64,000 bases of DNA, taken from the NCBI RefSeq assembly GCF_900091495.1, contig NZ_LT607413.1:3859001-3923000 (forward strand), written 5' to 3'. Position 1 is the first letter of the stretch. Each line of letters opens with the position of its first letter. This DNA comes from Micromonospora echinospora (GTDB lineage Bacteria > Actinomycetota > Actinomycetes > Mycobacteriales > Micromonosporaceae). Made by a program: the position numbers and the translations under genes. A model generated the notes under the pieces. It saw only the letters and a program-made list of their open reading frames with translations, was not told the origin of the DNA and searched no databases. Positions 49,119 through 59,957 of the stretch are shown here, in pieces.

Positions 49119-52100
49119 GTGGGCGGTCGGCGTAAGCGTGCGCGCAAGGCTGTCGGTGACCGCGCCACCTGGCGCGGTCGAGCGGCTCGACGAGTCGCCG
49201 TACTGCTGATCCTGACGTTGACGCTCTCGGTCGGAGCACCTCAGCAACCCTTGACGCATCAGGGGAGCAGCGGGTTCCCGCTGACCTGGTTCTGGAACCT
49301 GCTCTCCCTGCGACCGTCCTGGGCCGAGCCACCGACGCCGAAGCAGCAGACGGGGCGCTCGCCCGACCGGGGGCACTACGTCGAGTCGCCGACCTTCAAG
49401 GACCCGGGCACCTCGGCGACGGCTCGGAACGAGCTCAAGCTGCACAAGTCGTACCGCCCGACGGCAGGTAAGGCGACCACCGGATCGGTCCGGGGCTTCG
49501 AGCGCGCCACCAGCAGGCGACTGCCCGAGGCAGCCACCGACAAGTCGGATATGTTCCAGAATGCCGATGGCTCCTACACCCGCCGCGTCTACCACGAGCC
49601 GATCAACTTCAAGGACGAGCTCGGCCGCTGGCAGCCGATCGACAACACGCTCTACCAGGCCGACGAGCGGCTACGGGTCAAGTCGAACCCGGCCGAGGTC
49701 ACCTTCGCCAGCGATGCCGCCAGCGCCGAGGATTCCCTCGTCCGGATGAACCTGGGGGCCGGCAAGGTCCTCGGTTACGGCCTCGCCGGGGCGTCGATCG
49801 GCAACCCCTCGCTGGAGGGCAGCACGGCCACGTACTCCCGGGTCTTTCCCGACGTCGACCTGACGCTGCGCGCCCAGGGCGGCCAGGTCAAGGAGAGCCT
49901 CGTCTTCCACTCGCCCAACGTGGCGACCGAGTACCTCTACCCCCTCCAGTTGACCGGCCTGACCGCCCAGGTCGACGAGGACGGCGTCGTGGTCTTCCTC
50001 GACCGCAAGGGCGCGGTCGCGGCGCGTATGCCGGTCGGCTGGATGGAGGACGCTGCGGTCGACCGGACTGGCGCGGGGGCGATCTCGTACGGCGTCCGAT
50101 ACGACATCGTCCCCGGTGCCGACGGGCCTGCGCTGAAGGTCTCCATCGACGGCGACTGGCTGCGTGACCCGGCCCGGAAGTTCCCCGTGGTGCTCGACCC
50201 GACCGCTACCCAGTACACGACCAACGGGGACACCTACGTCCAGTCGGGCACCACCGAACCCGTCCGGTCGAGCGAGACGAGTGTCGCGGTGGGAACCTTC
50301 GACGGCGGCACCGGCAAGGCCAAGGGCCTTTTGCCGTTCCCGACGTTCGGCAGCACCTTCGCCGGCAAGAAGCTCAGCGCTGCGGACCTCAACCTGTTCC
50401 TGACCTACCAGGGCGTCGGGACCGACTGCCACGCCCGTCGGTTCGACGTGCACCGGGTGGAGGAGAACTGGTGGGCATCGTCGGTCACCTATGGCACCTT
50501 CCCGTCGTATTCGGCTTCGATCGGAAACGCGTCGCCGAACAGCGCGACGGCCTGCGGTAACACTGCGGCCGTCCGGAACGTCGGCTCCTGGGTCTCCGTG
50601 CCGATGGACGTCAACGAGATCAACAAGTGGGTCACCGGCGGGAGCACCTACGGCCTTGCGCTGACCGCCTCGGAGACCGACAGCACCGCCTGGAAGCGGT
50701 TCACCTCGACCGATGCGGGGGTCAACTGCAGCAACAGCGTCTACGGCACCGTGAGCTGCGCCCCGTTCATCGACATCACCTACACCGACAACGTGGCCCC
50801 GCAGGTAGACCTGCGGTACCCGTCGAACAACGTCGCCGTCGACACCCTGACGCCCGAACTGCTCGCGCAGGGGCACGATCCGGACAGTTGGCCGAACAAG
50901 GGGTTGCGTTACAACTTCACCATTTCCACCGACCAGGGCACGCCGATCACCAGCTCCGGTTGGGTCGACAGCGGTGTCTGGAAGGTCCCGGCGGGCGTGC
51001 TCGCGTGGAAGAAGACCTATCTGTACTCGGTGCAGGTCAACGACCATTCGTCCACCGGGCCGACCACACCGACGTACGCGTTCAACACCCAGGTGCCCCA
51101 GCCCACAGTGACCTCGTCGCTGGCGCAGAACGGCGGGAAGGGTTACGACCCGAGCGTCGGAAATTACACCACCTCCGATACCGACGCGCAGATCGCGACC
51201 GCCGGGCCGGCATTGACCATCAGCCGCGACTACAACAGCCTCGACACCCGCGTCGACAGCGCGTTCGGACGCGGCTGGTCGTCCGTCCTGGACATGCAGG
51301 TGCGAGAGGTGCGCGATGCTGCCGGAAACCTGCAGACCGCCGCCGTCCGTTACCCGGATGGGCAGGAAGCCGCGTTCGGCCGGAACAACGACGGCACCTG
51401 GGTGGCGCCGCTCGGCCGGTACTCCGTCTTTAAGGCGATTACCGGGGGCTACTCGCAGACCGACAAGGACTCCACGACGTACGAGTTCACCCAGTCGGCG
51501 GGGAACGGGGTCTACCGGATTACCAAGATCACCGACTCCTCCGGGCGGGCACTCACCTTCCGGTACGACACCAACGGCCGGGTCGACCTGCTGACCTCGG
51601 TGTCATCGGGCCGCACCCTCGGCGTCACCTGGTCGACGCCGCCGAACTCCGACCATCCCCACGTGGTCACCGTCACCACCAACCCGGTGGTGACCGGCAG
51701 CCCGGCTACCGCCCAGACCTGGACCTACACCTACGACGACGATCTGCTCGAGACCGTCTGCGAACCGGACGCCGGTACGCAGTGCGCCAGCTACGACTAC
51801 ACCTGGGTGTCGCAACACGCCAACACCGTGCTCAACACCGGTCCGTACTCGTTCTGGCGGCTGAACGAGGCCCCAGGCGCCACCACGGCGGCCAGCGCCG
51901 TGCTTTCCCACGACGGGACCGACAACGGCGCCTACACCGACGTCACCCTCGGCGGGGCACCGGCGCTGGCGGAGTCGACCTCCACCTCGGCCAGCTTCAA
52001 CGGCACGTCGTCCCGGGTCACGCTGCCCGCCAAGGCGGTGAACGGAAGCTCGTACCAGTCGATCAGCATGTGGTTCAAGACCAGCACACCCAACGGGGTG

Positions 52101-55100
52101 TTGTTCAGTTACCAGAAGGACGCGGTCACACCGGGTGCGACCACCGGGGTCGGCTACGTCCCGGCGCTCTACGTCGGCTCCGACGGCAAGCTGCGCGGCC
52201 AGTTCTGGACCGGCAACCCGGCCACCGCTATGTCCTCGCCCGGCGTGGTCACCGACGACCAGTGGCACCACGTCGCGCTCGTCGGCAACGGCGGCAGTCA
52301 GCAGCTCTACCTCGACGGTGCGCAGGTCGCCAGCCTGACCGGCACGATCAGCCAGCACACCCTGGGCGCCACCAACGTGTACCTGGGAGCGGGTTTCCTC
52401 GGCGGGACCTGGCCCAGCCAACCGCACACCACGGCCACCGCCACCTTCTTTACCGGTTCGATCGCCGACGTCGCCTACCACGACAAGGCGATCACCGCCG
52501 CCGACGTCGCGGCGATGCGCGGCTCCGGTATGGCCGGCACCGCTCAGTTGTACCGGGAGACCAGCGCCAGCGGCCGGGTCCAGGCCCAGGTCGTCTACCA
52601 CTCCGTGACGGGCCGGGTCAGCCAGGTCACCGACGAGAACGGCGGCGTCTGGGAGGTCGGCACCCCGACCGTCTCCGGCTCCAGCGCGGTCTACGTGTCA
52701 GCGGTGCTCGGCTCACAGCCGACCGACTACTGGCGTCTCGGCGACGTCGAGGCTCCCGCTGACGCGGTCAACGTGGTGTACAGCCCTCATCGGGCCCGGT
52801 ACAACGCTGTCACCTTCGACACCACGCAGCCGAACGGCACCAGTCCGTTCGCCGACACCTACGGCGCCGGGTTCAACGGCACCAGCTCCTACATCAAGCC
52901 GTACACCCCGTACAACACGGTCTTCCCGGGTGTGGACTACCCGGTGGACACGCCGACCACCGTCGAGATGTGGTTCAAGACCCCGGCCAACCACGCGACC
53001 AGTGGCGTGCTCTACTCCTACCAGCGCAACGAGCTGCACAGCACGCCCGCCACCGCCAACTGGACCCCCGCGCTCTACGTCGGTGCCGACGGCTACCTGC
53101 GGGGCGAGTTCTGGACCGGCTCGATCAACCCGATCACCTCGAAGACGAAGGTGAACGACGGGAACTGGCACCACGTCGTGCTCTCGGCCTCGTCGGCCCA
53201 CCAGATCCTCTACCTCGACAACAAGATCGTCGGGGCGGCCGGCCCGATGGTCGGCACCAACGCCCTGCACTCGTACGTCGGCGCCGGCACCACCCGATCC
53301 TGGCCCAGTTCCTCTGGTGATGTCAGCTACTTCAAGGGGCACATCGCCGAGTTCGCCTACTACGAACGGGATCTGTCCCCGCTCGAGGTCGACATGCACT
53401 TCAAGGCCTCGAAGAGCGCGTTCCAGACCGGCCCCACCGCGACCCTGACCCCGGTCACGACGGTGACCGTCACCGATCCGACCGACAAGACCTCGAAGCA
53501 GACGTTCGACCTGGTCAACGGCAACCGCCTGCTCGCCACGACGGACGTGCTCGGACGCACCACCACGTACGGCTACGACATCGGCGGCTTCGAGTCGATC
53601 GAGTTCGACCCACTGGGCATGAAGACCGTCACCGCGCGGGACGTACGCGGCAACGTCGTCCGCTCCACCGTCTGCCGTGACCAGGAATGGTGTGACAGCA
53701 CCTACTACAAGTACTGGCCTGACTCGACCACGGTCAACCTCACTCCGGATCCCCGCAACGACCAGGTCATCGAAGTCCGGGACGCCCGGTCGCAGAGCGA
53801 GACCGACAACAACCACCTGACGAAATTGGCGTACGACACGGCGGGCAACCGGCAGAGTGTCACCTCGCCACCCGTGGTCGGATATCCGGCGGGCCGGTCG
53901 ACGACCATGACGTACTCCACCGCGACCACGCCCGCCGTCGGTGGCGGCACGGTGCCGGCCGGTCTGCCGCTGACCACCCGGTCCGCTGGCGGGGCGGAAC
54001 AGAAAACCGAGTACAACAGCGCCGGTGACGTCGTCCGGATCACCGACCCCGCCGGGCTGGTCACCGAGTTCACCTACGACGGGCTGGGCAGGACCCTGAC
54101 CAAGACCGTCAAGGCGGAGGCGCCCTTGGGCGATCTCACGACCACCTACGTCTACGACGCCGACGGGCAGGTGGTCGAGCAGACCGACCCGCCGGTGCTC
54201 AACCAGGTCACCGGAGCCGTGCACACGGCCAGGACGACGACCACGTACGACGCGGACGGCAACGTCACCTACCGCAAGGTCGAGGACCTCACCGGCGGGG
54301 ACGCCCCCCGGGACTCGACCAGCGACTACGACGAGCACGGCCGCCCGATCAAGACGGTGGACGCGGTCGGCGACGTGACGCTCTACGAGTACGACGCGTA
54401 CGGGCACACGACCAAGACGGTGAACTGCACCAGCAACCCACCAGCGGGCGACCCGTGCCCGAGCGGCGACGTGTTGCGCGAGGTGGCTGATGTCTACGAC
54501 GCCGCCGGCCAGCACCTGACGACGACGGTGACCGGTGAGGACGGGACCAGCACCGAGGTGTCGTCGAAGGCGTACTACGCCAACGGCAACCTCGCGTCGG
54601 AGACCGACGCGATGAACTGGGTGACCGAGTACGAGTACGACGCCAACGACAACGTCAAGAAGATCACCCGGACCGACGGCGTGAAACGCTTCGTCGTGGA
54701 GGAGAACTCCTACGACGCGATCGGCAACCTGGCCATGCAGCGGGCGGACAACGGCGCGAACTGGACGGTGTACGAGCACGACGCCGCCGGCCGGCTGGTC
54801 TCCACCACGGTGCAGCCGTACGACCTGGAGCGGGTCACCAAGTACACCTACGACGCTGACGACCGGGTGCGGAGTACCCAGCAGTTGGTCGGCCAGTTGC
54901 AGACGCCGTTGCAGACCGTGGAGAACACCTACGACGCGATGGGGCGGGTGACCTCGGAGAGCGTCAGCGTCCGCAGCGCCGGCCTGCCCATCGGCTGGTG
55001 GCGGATGGACGAACCGTCGGCCAGCTACGAGGCGTACGACTCCTCCCCGTCGCAGCGAAACCTGTACTCGTGGAACGGCCCGATCGGCCGTTCCGGGGGC

Positions 55101-58100
55101 GCGGCGGTGTTCAACCGGGCGGCGGTGTACGAGACAGCCCAGCCCGCACTCGTCACGACCCAGTCGTACTCGGTGTCCGCCTGGGTGCGGCTCAGCGACC
55201 TCAACCAGCACCAGACCGTCGTCGGTCAGGGCGGGAACAACACCGGCGGCTTCTTCCTGCGGTACCACCAGGGGGCGAACCGGTGGGAGTTCCTTACCAC
55301 CGCCAGCGACTCCGCCACCGCCGCGGGCTACGCGGCGCGGTCGACATCGGCACCGACGCTCAACACCTGGGCACACCTGGTGGGCGTCTTCGACTCGGGC
55401 ACGAAGCAGATGAAGCTGTACGTCAACGGCGCCCAGAACGGCACCGCGACGAACCCGACCCCGTGGAACGCACCCCTCCCGCTGTCGGTCGGCGGAATCC
55501 TGATCGGTCCTAACCAGTCCAACATGCTCAACGGGTCGATCGACAACGTGCAGGTCTTCCAGGAGGCGCTGACCGCCTTCGACGTCTCCGCCCTCTACGG
55601 CGGCGGCAACGGCCGGACGGCCACCACGACGGTGACCCCGGAGAAGCTGACCACCAGTTACACGGTCAACCAACGGGGCCTGGTCACGGAACTGACCGAC
55701 CCGATGAACAACAAGACCACCTTCGAGTACGACGCGGCCGGCCAACTGGCGAAGGTCGTCTCACCGTCGATTTCGACCGAGACCTTCGGCGGCGGGGCAC
55801 CGGTGCCGGCGGTACCGGTCTCCCGCACCGGCTACAACACCTTCGGAGAGCCCACCGAGACCCAGGACCCGCTGACCAACACGGTCGTCACCCGGTACGA
55901 CGGGGTCGGGCGCCCGATCAAGACGATCATGCCTGACTACACACCGCCGGGTGGCACACCGATCGTCGGCGCGGAGACCAGCACGGTCTACGACAAGCTC
56001 GGACAGGTCGTGTCGACGACCGACCCGCTCGGCAAGACAACGTCCTTCGAGTACGACTCCCTCGGCAACAGGATCAAGGTCGTCGACGCGTACGGCAAGG
56101 CGACGGACTTCGTCTACGACAAGGTGGGCGACCTGCTCGAACGGGTCGACCCGACCGGTGCGAAGACCACCGCGACCTACGACTACCTCGGCCGTACGCT
56201 GACCACCAGCCAGGTGGTCCGGCAGCCCACGCCGGCCACCCACACCACCACCTACGACTACGGCACCGGGGCCTACGGCACCACTCCCGCCGCCGGTCCC
56301 TGGCTGCGGAAGGTCACCACGCCGGAGGGCGTGGTGACGTCGACCGCCTACAACTGGGTCGGCGAACCGATCACCGTCACCGACGGGGCCAACAACACCA
56401 CCAGCACCGAATACGACGGCCTGGGCCGAGCGGTCAAGACCACCCTGCCCGACCTGACCAAACAGACGATCACCTACGACGGAGCCGGCCGCACCACCAA
56501 GGTCCAGAAGCTCGACGCGGCCAACGTCGTGCAGACCACCGAAGAGATCGGCTACGACCGGAACAGCAATCCCATCTGGGTCAAGGACGCCCGGCAGACC
56601 ACGACCAACTTCACCTACGACGCACTGGGCAACCTCACCAACGAGACCCAGCCCGTGACCCCCACCAGCGCGATCGCCACCTCCTTCGGCTACGACCTGG
56701 CCGGCAACCGTACCCGGTTCACCGACGGGCGGAACAACCCGTTCTGGACCACCTACAACTCCTGGGGGCTGCCGGAGTCGCGGATCGAACCGGCCACGAC
56801 GGCGTACCCCAACCTGACTGACCGCACCTTCACCGTGGCCTACGACGCCGCCGGTCGCCCGGTGCGCCAGGACTCCCCGGGCGGAGTCAGCGTCAGCACC
56901 ACCTACGACGACCTGGGCCGGGTCGAGCAGATGTCCGGTTCCGGCGCCGAGGTGGCCACCGTCGACCGGATCTTCGACTACGACGACGCGGGTCGGCTGA
57001 CCAGCCTCTCCGTGCCGTCCGGCACGAACATCATCTCGTACGACGACCGCGGGCTGCCGCTGGCGATCACCGGTCCGAGCGACAACTCCTCGTTCACCTA
57101 CAACAGGGACGGCCAGCTGGCCTCCCGAACCGACACCGCCGGCACCACCAGCTACACGTACGACACCGTCGGCCGGTTGAAGACGGTGGGAAATCCGACC
57201 ACCGGTATCAACGTCAGCGTCCTCTACAACAAGCTGTCGCAGCCGGACACGATCACGCATGGCACGAACAACAACTTCCGGAAGTTGACCTACGACTCGC
57301 TGCACCGGCTCAAGACCGACACGTTGAAGAACGCGGCGGGCACGGTCACCCTCGGCTCCATCACCTACGGGTACGACGCCAACGGCAACGAGACCTCGAA
57401 GGTCACCACCGGCTTCGCCGGGTCGACGTCGAACACCTACGTCTACGACCTGGCCGACCGGCTGACGTCGTGGACCCACGGCTCGACCAGCACCACGTAC
57501 GCGTACGACGACTCCGGGAACCGTACGCAGAACGGCTCGAAGACCTTCACCTACGACGCCCGTAACCAACTGCTGACGCAGAACAACGGCACGTCGTACC
57601 AGTACACCCCGCGTGGCACGTTGAAGCAGACCCTGTCTGGGTCGGTGGCCTACACCACACAGACCGACGCGTTCGGGCAGGTGCTGTCGCAGCAGAACAT
57701 CGGCGGAACCACCAGCACCTACTCGTACGACGCGCTGGGCCGGGCGATCAAGCCAGGCTTCACGTACACCGGGATCGGCAACGACCTGGCCAGCGACGGC
57801 ACCGCGACCTACACGCGCGGTCCGTCGGGCGAGCTGCTCGGCGTGGGTACGGGCAGCGGCGCCGGCTCGGCGTACGCCTGGACGGACCAGCACACCGACC
57901 TGGTCGGGCTCTTCTCCGCGACCGGCAGCGCCTTGACCGGGTCGACCACCTACGACCCGCTGGGTACGGTGCTGAACACCTCGGGCATGGTCGGCAACCT
58001 CGGCTACCAGTCGGAGTGGACCGACGGGCTCAGTGATCGGGTCAACATGCTGACCCGGTGGTACAACACCGACACCGGCCAGTTCGACACCCGGGACAGC

Positions 58101-59957
58101 GCCGACGTCAACCCCGTGCCGGACTCGATCGCAGCGAACCGCTTCCAGTACGGAGACGGCAACCCGTTGACGACGGTCGACCCCACCGGTCACTGGGGCT
58201 GGTCGAAGTTCAAGAGCGCCGTCAAGAGCACCGTCAAGGCGGTGAGCAATCCGGTTTCGACGTTCCGGGCGGCGAAGAACACGGTGTCGTCGACGTTCAA
58301 GTACGTCTCGTCCGGCCGGGCCTGGAGCGATGTCAAGGCGGGGGCGAAGAAGTTCGCCAACAAGACCGCGAAGGCCTGGAACACGGTGAAGAAGACCACC
58401 GTCAAATGGGCGAAGAAGAAGATCAACACGGTCAAGGACGCAGCCCACTCGGCGAAGAAGTGCCTGTCGAGTGGGGTGGGCAAGTGCGTGAAACAGACCG
58501 CGAAGAAAGCGGTGAAAAAAGCCGTCGACAGCGCCAAGTCGACAGTCGAGGCAATAAAAAAGGACCCGTGGAAGTTCGTCGCCACGGCAGCGGCGGCTCT
58601 GGTGGCCACGGTGGCGGTCGGCGCGCTCTGCGCCACCGGGGTGGGTTGTCTGATCGTCGCCGGTGCGGTGGCCGGTGCCATGTCGGCCGGCACCGGGTAC
58701 ATGGTCGATGTCGCCCAGGGCGAGGAGAAGTTCTCCTGGAGCAACCTGGCCGGGACGATGATCGAGGGCGGCCTTGACGGCGCGCTCTCGGGTGGGCTCG
58801 GTCGACTCGGTGGCGGCGGGTTGAAGTACGCCGGTGCGGCTGCGAGCCGGTTGCCGAGCCTGGCGAGCCGTCTGTCGGGGGCGGGCAAGACCGCTGGTGG
58901 TGGTGCTCCGGTGAGGGCTGCCGGGGGTGGGGCTGCTGCTCGTTCGGGTGGTGGTTCGTCGGGTTCGGGTCCGGCGCCCGAGGGCCGCCGTTCGGATGCC
59001 GAGTCGGGTGCAGGTTGTGGCTCGGTTGCGGGGCAGCGGCACAGTTTCGATCCGTCGACGCGGGTGTTGATGGCTGACGGCAGCGCTAAGCCGATCGAGG
59101 ATCTGCAGCTGGGTGACGAGGTTGCGGCGACTGATCCGGTGACGGGGGAGCGTGCGGCGAAGCCGGTCACGTTCCTGCACGTCAACCAGGACCGGGACCT
59201 GACCGATGTCACGGTGCGGGACAGTGGGACCGGTAAGTCGACGGTGCTGAAGACGACGCAGCACCACCCGTTCTGGGACGCCACCGATCGGCGGTGGGTG
59301 GACGCCGGGCAGTTGAAGCCGGGTCACCGGCTGCTGGTGCACGACGACAAGCGTCTGGAGGGTGACGGCAGCGGCGCTGGTGTCGGGGGCGGCGGTCCTC
59401 CTGGGCGGCAGGTCACCGTTGTCGCGGTTCGTAACTTCGCTGGCGACGAGCGGATGCACGACCTCACCGTCGCCGACATCCACACGTACTATGTCCTCGC
59501 CGGCAAGCAGCCGGTCCTCGTCCACAACTGTGACCCGGTATTCCGCGGGACCACCAGAGGCTATGAAGGAAGTCCAGGTGTTCAGAGCGCTGGGGTCACG
59601 CCAACGTCTTCCGACCCTGGCGTGGCGACGATCTTCGCGACTCACTCCGAGCAGTATGGCAGCCATTCCGTGGTGCAGATTGCCCTGCCCGAGGACGTCG
59701 CCGGCTTTGAACGGTACCCTGGATATATTCCGCGGGAAGCGGAAGTTCAGTTCGATATGCTGCCTGCCGAATTCGCGCGGCGTGCGAGCATGGAGATTCC
59801 CGCATCAACGGCTAGAGGCATTCTGGAACGTATGGGTATTAATGTGCCGAGGACAATTCATATAGACGACCTGAATCCCCTCCTCGAATTCACGCCCAAG
59901 TTAAGTCGTAATCAGATCGCACAGTTCGTTGAGGAGGCCAGGGCGTATGGACGCTAG
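49119..59957 (+). CDS. Giant secreted RHS/LamG polymorphic toxin with HINT domain and ADP-ribosyltransferase-like tip
   Basis: 3612 residues. A basic start and hydrophobic segment (about 25-40) suggest export. Then come a DNRLRE-like domain (about 360-550), RHS/YD repeats from about 660, three LamG-type domains (about 905-1150, 1199-1430, 1956-2160), and the RHS core end RWYNTDTGQFDTRDSADVNP with NPLTTVDPTGH (about 2980-3025). A Lys/Ala-rich helical stretch and a hydrophobic segment (about 3154-3190) follow, then a HINT domain (about 3305-3471; STRVLMADGS, TTQHHPFWD, ending VHNC). The last about 140 residues show Arg3476 (FRGTT), Thr-Ser-Ser (3496-3498) and Glu3540-Ala-Glu3542, matching the R-S-ExE pattern of ADP-ribosyltransferase toxins. 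The tip has lower GC than the shell. GTG at 49119 follows GGGGGAGGG. The next gene overlaps its end. Confidence 0.88.
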   Translation: MGGRRKRARKAVGDRATWRGRAARRVAVLLILTLTLSVGAPQQPLTHQGSSGFPLTWFWNLLSLRPSWAEPPTPKQQTGRSPDRGHYVESPTFKDPGTSATARNELKLHKSYRPTAGKATTGSVRGFERATSRRLPEAATDKSDMFQNADGSYTRRVYHEPINFKDELGRWQPIDNTLYQADERLRVKSNPAEVTFASDAASAEDSLVRMNLGAGKVLGYGLAGASIGNPSLEGSTATYSRVFPDVDLTLRAQGGQVKESLVFHSPNVATEYLYPLQLTGLTAQVDEDGVVVFLDRKGAVAARMPVGWMEDAAVDRTGAGAISYGVRYDIVPGADGPALKVSIDGDWLRDPARKFPVVLDPTATQYTTNGDTYVQSGTTEPVRSSETSVAVGTFDGGTGKAKGLLPFPTFGSTFAGKKLSAADLNLFLTYQGVGTDCHARRFDVHRVEENWWASSVTYGTFPSYSASIGNASPNSATACGNTAAVRNVGSWVSVPMDVNEINKWVTGGSTYGLALTASETDSTAWKRFTSTDAGVNCSNSVYGTVSCAPFIDITYTDNVAPQVDLRYPSNNVAVDTLTPELLAQGHDPDSWPNKGLRYNFTISTDQGTPITSSGWVDSGVWKVPAGVLAWKKTYLYSVQVNDHSSTGPTTPTYAFNTQVPQPTVTSSLAQNGGKGYDPSVGNYTTSDTDAQIATAGPALTISRDYNSLDTRVDSAFGRGWSSVLDMQVREVRDAAGNLQTAAVRYPDGQEAAFGRNNDGTWVAPLGRYSVFKAITGGYSQTDKDSTTYEFTQSAGNGVYRITKITDSSGRALTFRYDTNGRVDLLTSVSSGRTLGVTWSTPPNSDHPHVVTVTTNPVVTGSPATAQTWTYTYDDDLLETVCEPDAGTQCASYDYTWVSQHANTVLNTGPYSFWRLNEAPGATTAASAVLSHDGTDNGAYTDVTLGGAPALAESTSTSASFNGTSSRVTLPAKAVNGSSYQSISMWFKTSTPNGVLFSYQKDAVTPGATTGVGYVPALYVGSDGKLRGQFWTGNPATAMSSPGVVTDDQWHHVALVGNGGSQQLYLDGAQVASLTGTISQHTLGATNVYLGAGFLGGTWPSQPHTTATATFFTGSIADVAYHDKAITAADVAAMRGSGMAGTAQLYRETSASGRVQAQVVYHSVTGRVSQVTDENGGVWEVGTPTVSGSSAVYVSAVLGSQPTDYWRLGDVEAPADAVNVVYSPHRARYNAVTFDTTQPNGTSPFADTYGAGFNGTSSYIKPYTPYNTVFPGVDYPVDTPTTVEMWFKTPANHATSGVLYSYQRNELHSTPATANWTPALYVGADGYLRGEFWTGSINPITSKTKVNDGNWHHVVLSASSAHQILYLDNKIVGAAGPMVGTNALHSYVGAGTTRSWPSSSGDVSYFKGHIAEFAYYERDLSPLEVDMHFKASKSAFQTGPTATLTPVTTVTVTDPTDKTSKQTFDLVNGNRLLATTDVLGRTTTYGYDIGGFESIEFDPLGMKTVTARDVRGNVVRSTVCRDQEWCDSTYYKYWPDSTTVNLTPDPRNDQVIEVRDARSQSETDNNHLTKLAYDTAGNRQSVTSPPVVGYPAGRSTTMTYSTATTPAVGGGTVPAGLPLTTRSAGGAEQKTEYNSAGDVVRITDPAGLVTEFTYDGLGRTLTKTVKAEAPLGDLTTTYVYDADGQVVEQTDPPVLNQVTGAVHTARTTTTYDADGNVTYRKVEDLTGGDAPRDSTSDYDEHGRPIKTVDAVGDVTLYEYDAYGHTTKTVNCTSNPPAGDPCPSGDVLREVADVYDAAGQHLTTTVTGEDGTSTEVSSKAYYANGNLASETDAMNWVTEYEYDANDNVKKITRTDGVKRFVVEENSYDAIGNLAMQRADNGANWTVYEHDAAGRLVSTTVQPYDLERVTKYTYDADDRVRSTQQLVGQLQTPLQTVENTYDAMGRVTSESVSVRSAGLPIGWWRMDEPSASYEAYDSSPSQRNLYSWNGPIGRSGGAAVFNRAAVYETAQPALVTTQSYSVSAWVRLSDLNQHQTVVGQGGNNTGGFFLRYHQGANRWEFLTTASDSATAAGYAARSTSAPTLNTWAHLVGVFDSGTKQMKLYVNGAQNGTATNPTPWNAPLPLSVGGILIGPNQSNMLNGSIDNVQVFQEALTAFDVSALYGGGNGRTATTTVTPEKLTTSYTVNQRGLVTELTDPMNNKTTFEYDAAGQLAKVVSPSISTETFGGGAPVPAVPVSRTGYNTFGEPTETQDPLTNTVVTRYDGVGRPIKTIMPDYTPPGGTPIVGAETSTVYDKLGQVVSTTDPLGKTTSFEYDSLGNRIKVVDAYGKATDFVYDKVGDLLERVDPTGAKTTATYDYLGRTLTTSQVVRQPTPATHTTTYDYGTGAYGTTPAAGPWLRKVTTPEGVVTSTAYNWVGEPITVTDGANNTTSTEYDGLGRAVKTTLPDLTKQTITYDGAGRTTKVQKLDAANVVQTTEEIGYDRNSNPIWVKDARQTTTNFTYDALGNLTNETQPVTPTSAIATSFGYDLAGNRTRFTDGRNNPFWTTYNSWGLPESRIEPATTAYPNLTDRTFTVAYDAAGRPVRQDSPGGVSVSTTYDDLGRVEQMSGSGAEVATVDRIFDYDDAGRLTSLSVPSGTNIISYDDRGLPLAITGPSDNSSFTYNRDGQLASRTDTAGTTSYTYDTVGRLKTVGNPTTGINVSVLYNKLSQPDTITHGTNNNFRKLTYDSLHRLKTDTLKNAAGTVTLGSITYGYDANGNETSKVTTGFAGSTSNTYVYDLADRLTSWTHGSTSTTYAYDDSGNRTQNGSKTFTYDARNQLLTQNNGTSYQYTPRGTLKQTLSGSVAYTTQTDAFGQVLSQQNIGGTTSTYSYDALGRAIKPGFTYTGIGNDLASDGTATYTRGPSGELLGVGTGSGAGSAYAWTDQHTDLVGLFSATGSALTGSTTYDPLGTVLNTSGMVGNLGYQSEWTDGLSDRVNMLTRWYNTDTGQFDTRDSADVNPVPDSIAANRFQYGDGNPLTTVDPTGHWGWSKFKSAVKSTVKAVSNPVSTFRAAKNTVSSTFKYVSSGRAWSDVKAGAKKFANKTAKAWNTVKKTTVKWAKKKINTVKDAAHSAKKCLSSGVGKCVKQTAKKAVKKAVDSAKSTVEAIKKDPWKFVATAAAALVATVAVGALCATGVGCLIVAGAVAGAMSAGTGYMVDVAQGEEKFSWSNLAGTMIEGGLDGALSGGLGRLGGGGLKYAGAAASRLPSLASRLSGAGKTAGGGAPVRAAGGGAAARSGGGSSGSGPAPEGRRSDAESGAGCGSVAGQRHSFDPSTRVLMADGSAKPIEDLQLGDEVAATDPVTGERAAKPVTFLHVNQDRDLTDVTVRDSGTGKSTVLKTTQHHPFWDATDRRWVDAGQLKPGHRLLVHDDKRLEGDGSGAGVGGGGPPGRQVTVVAVRNFAGDERMHDLTVADIHTYYVLAGKQPVLVHNCDPVFRGTTRGYEGSPGVQSAGVTPTSSDPGVATIFATHSEQYGSHSVVQIALPEDVAGFERYPGYIPREAEVQFDMLPAEFARRASMEIPASTARGILERMGINVPRTIHIDDLNPLLEFTPKLSRNQIAQFVEEARAYGR

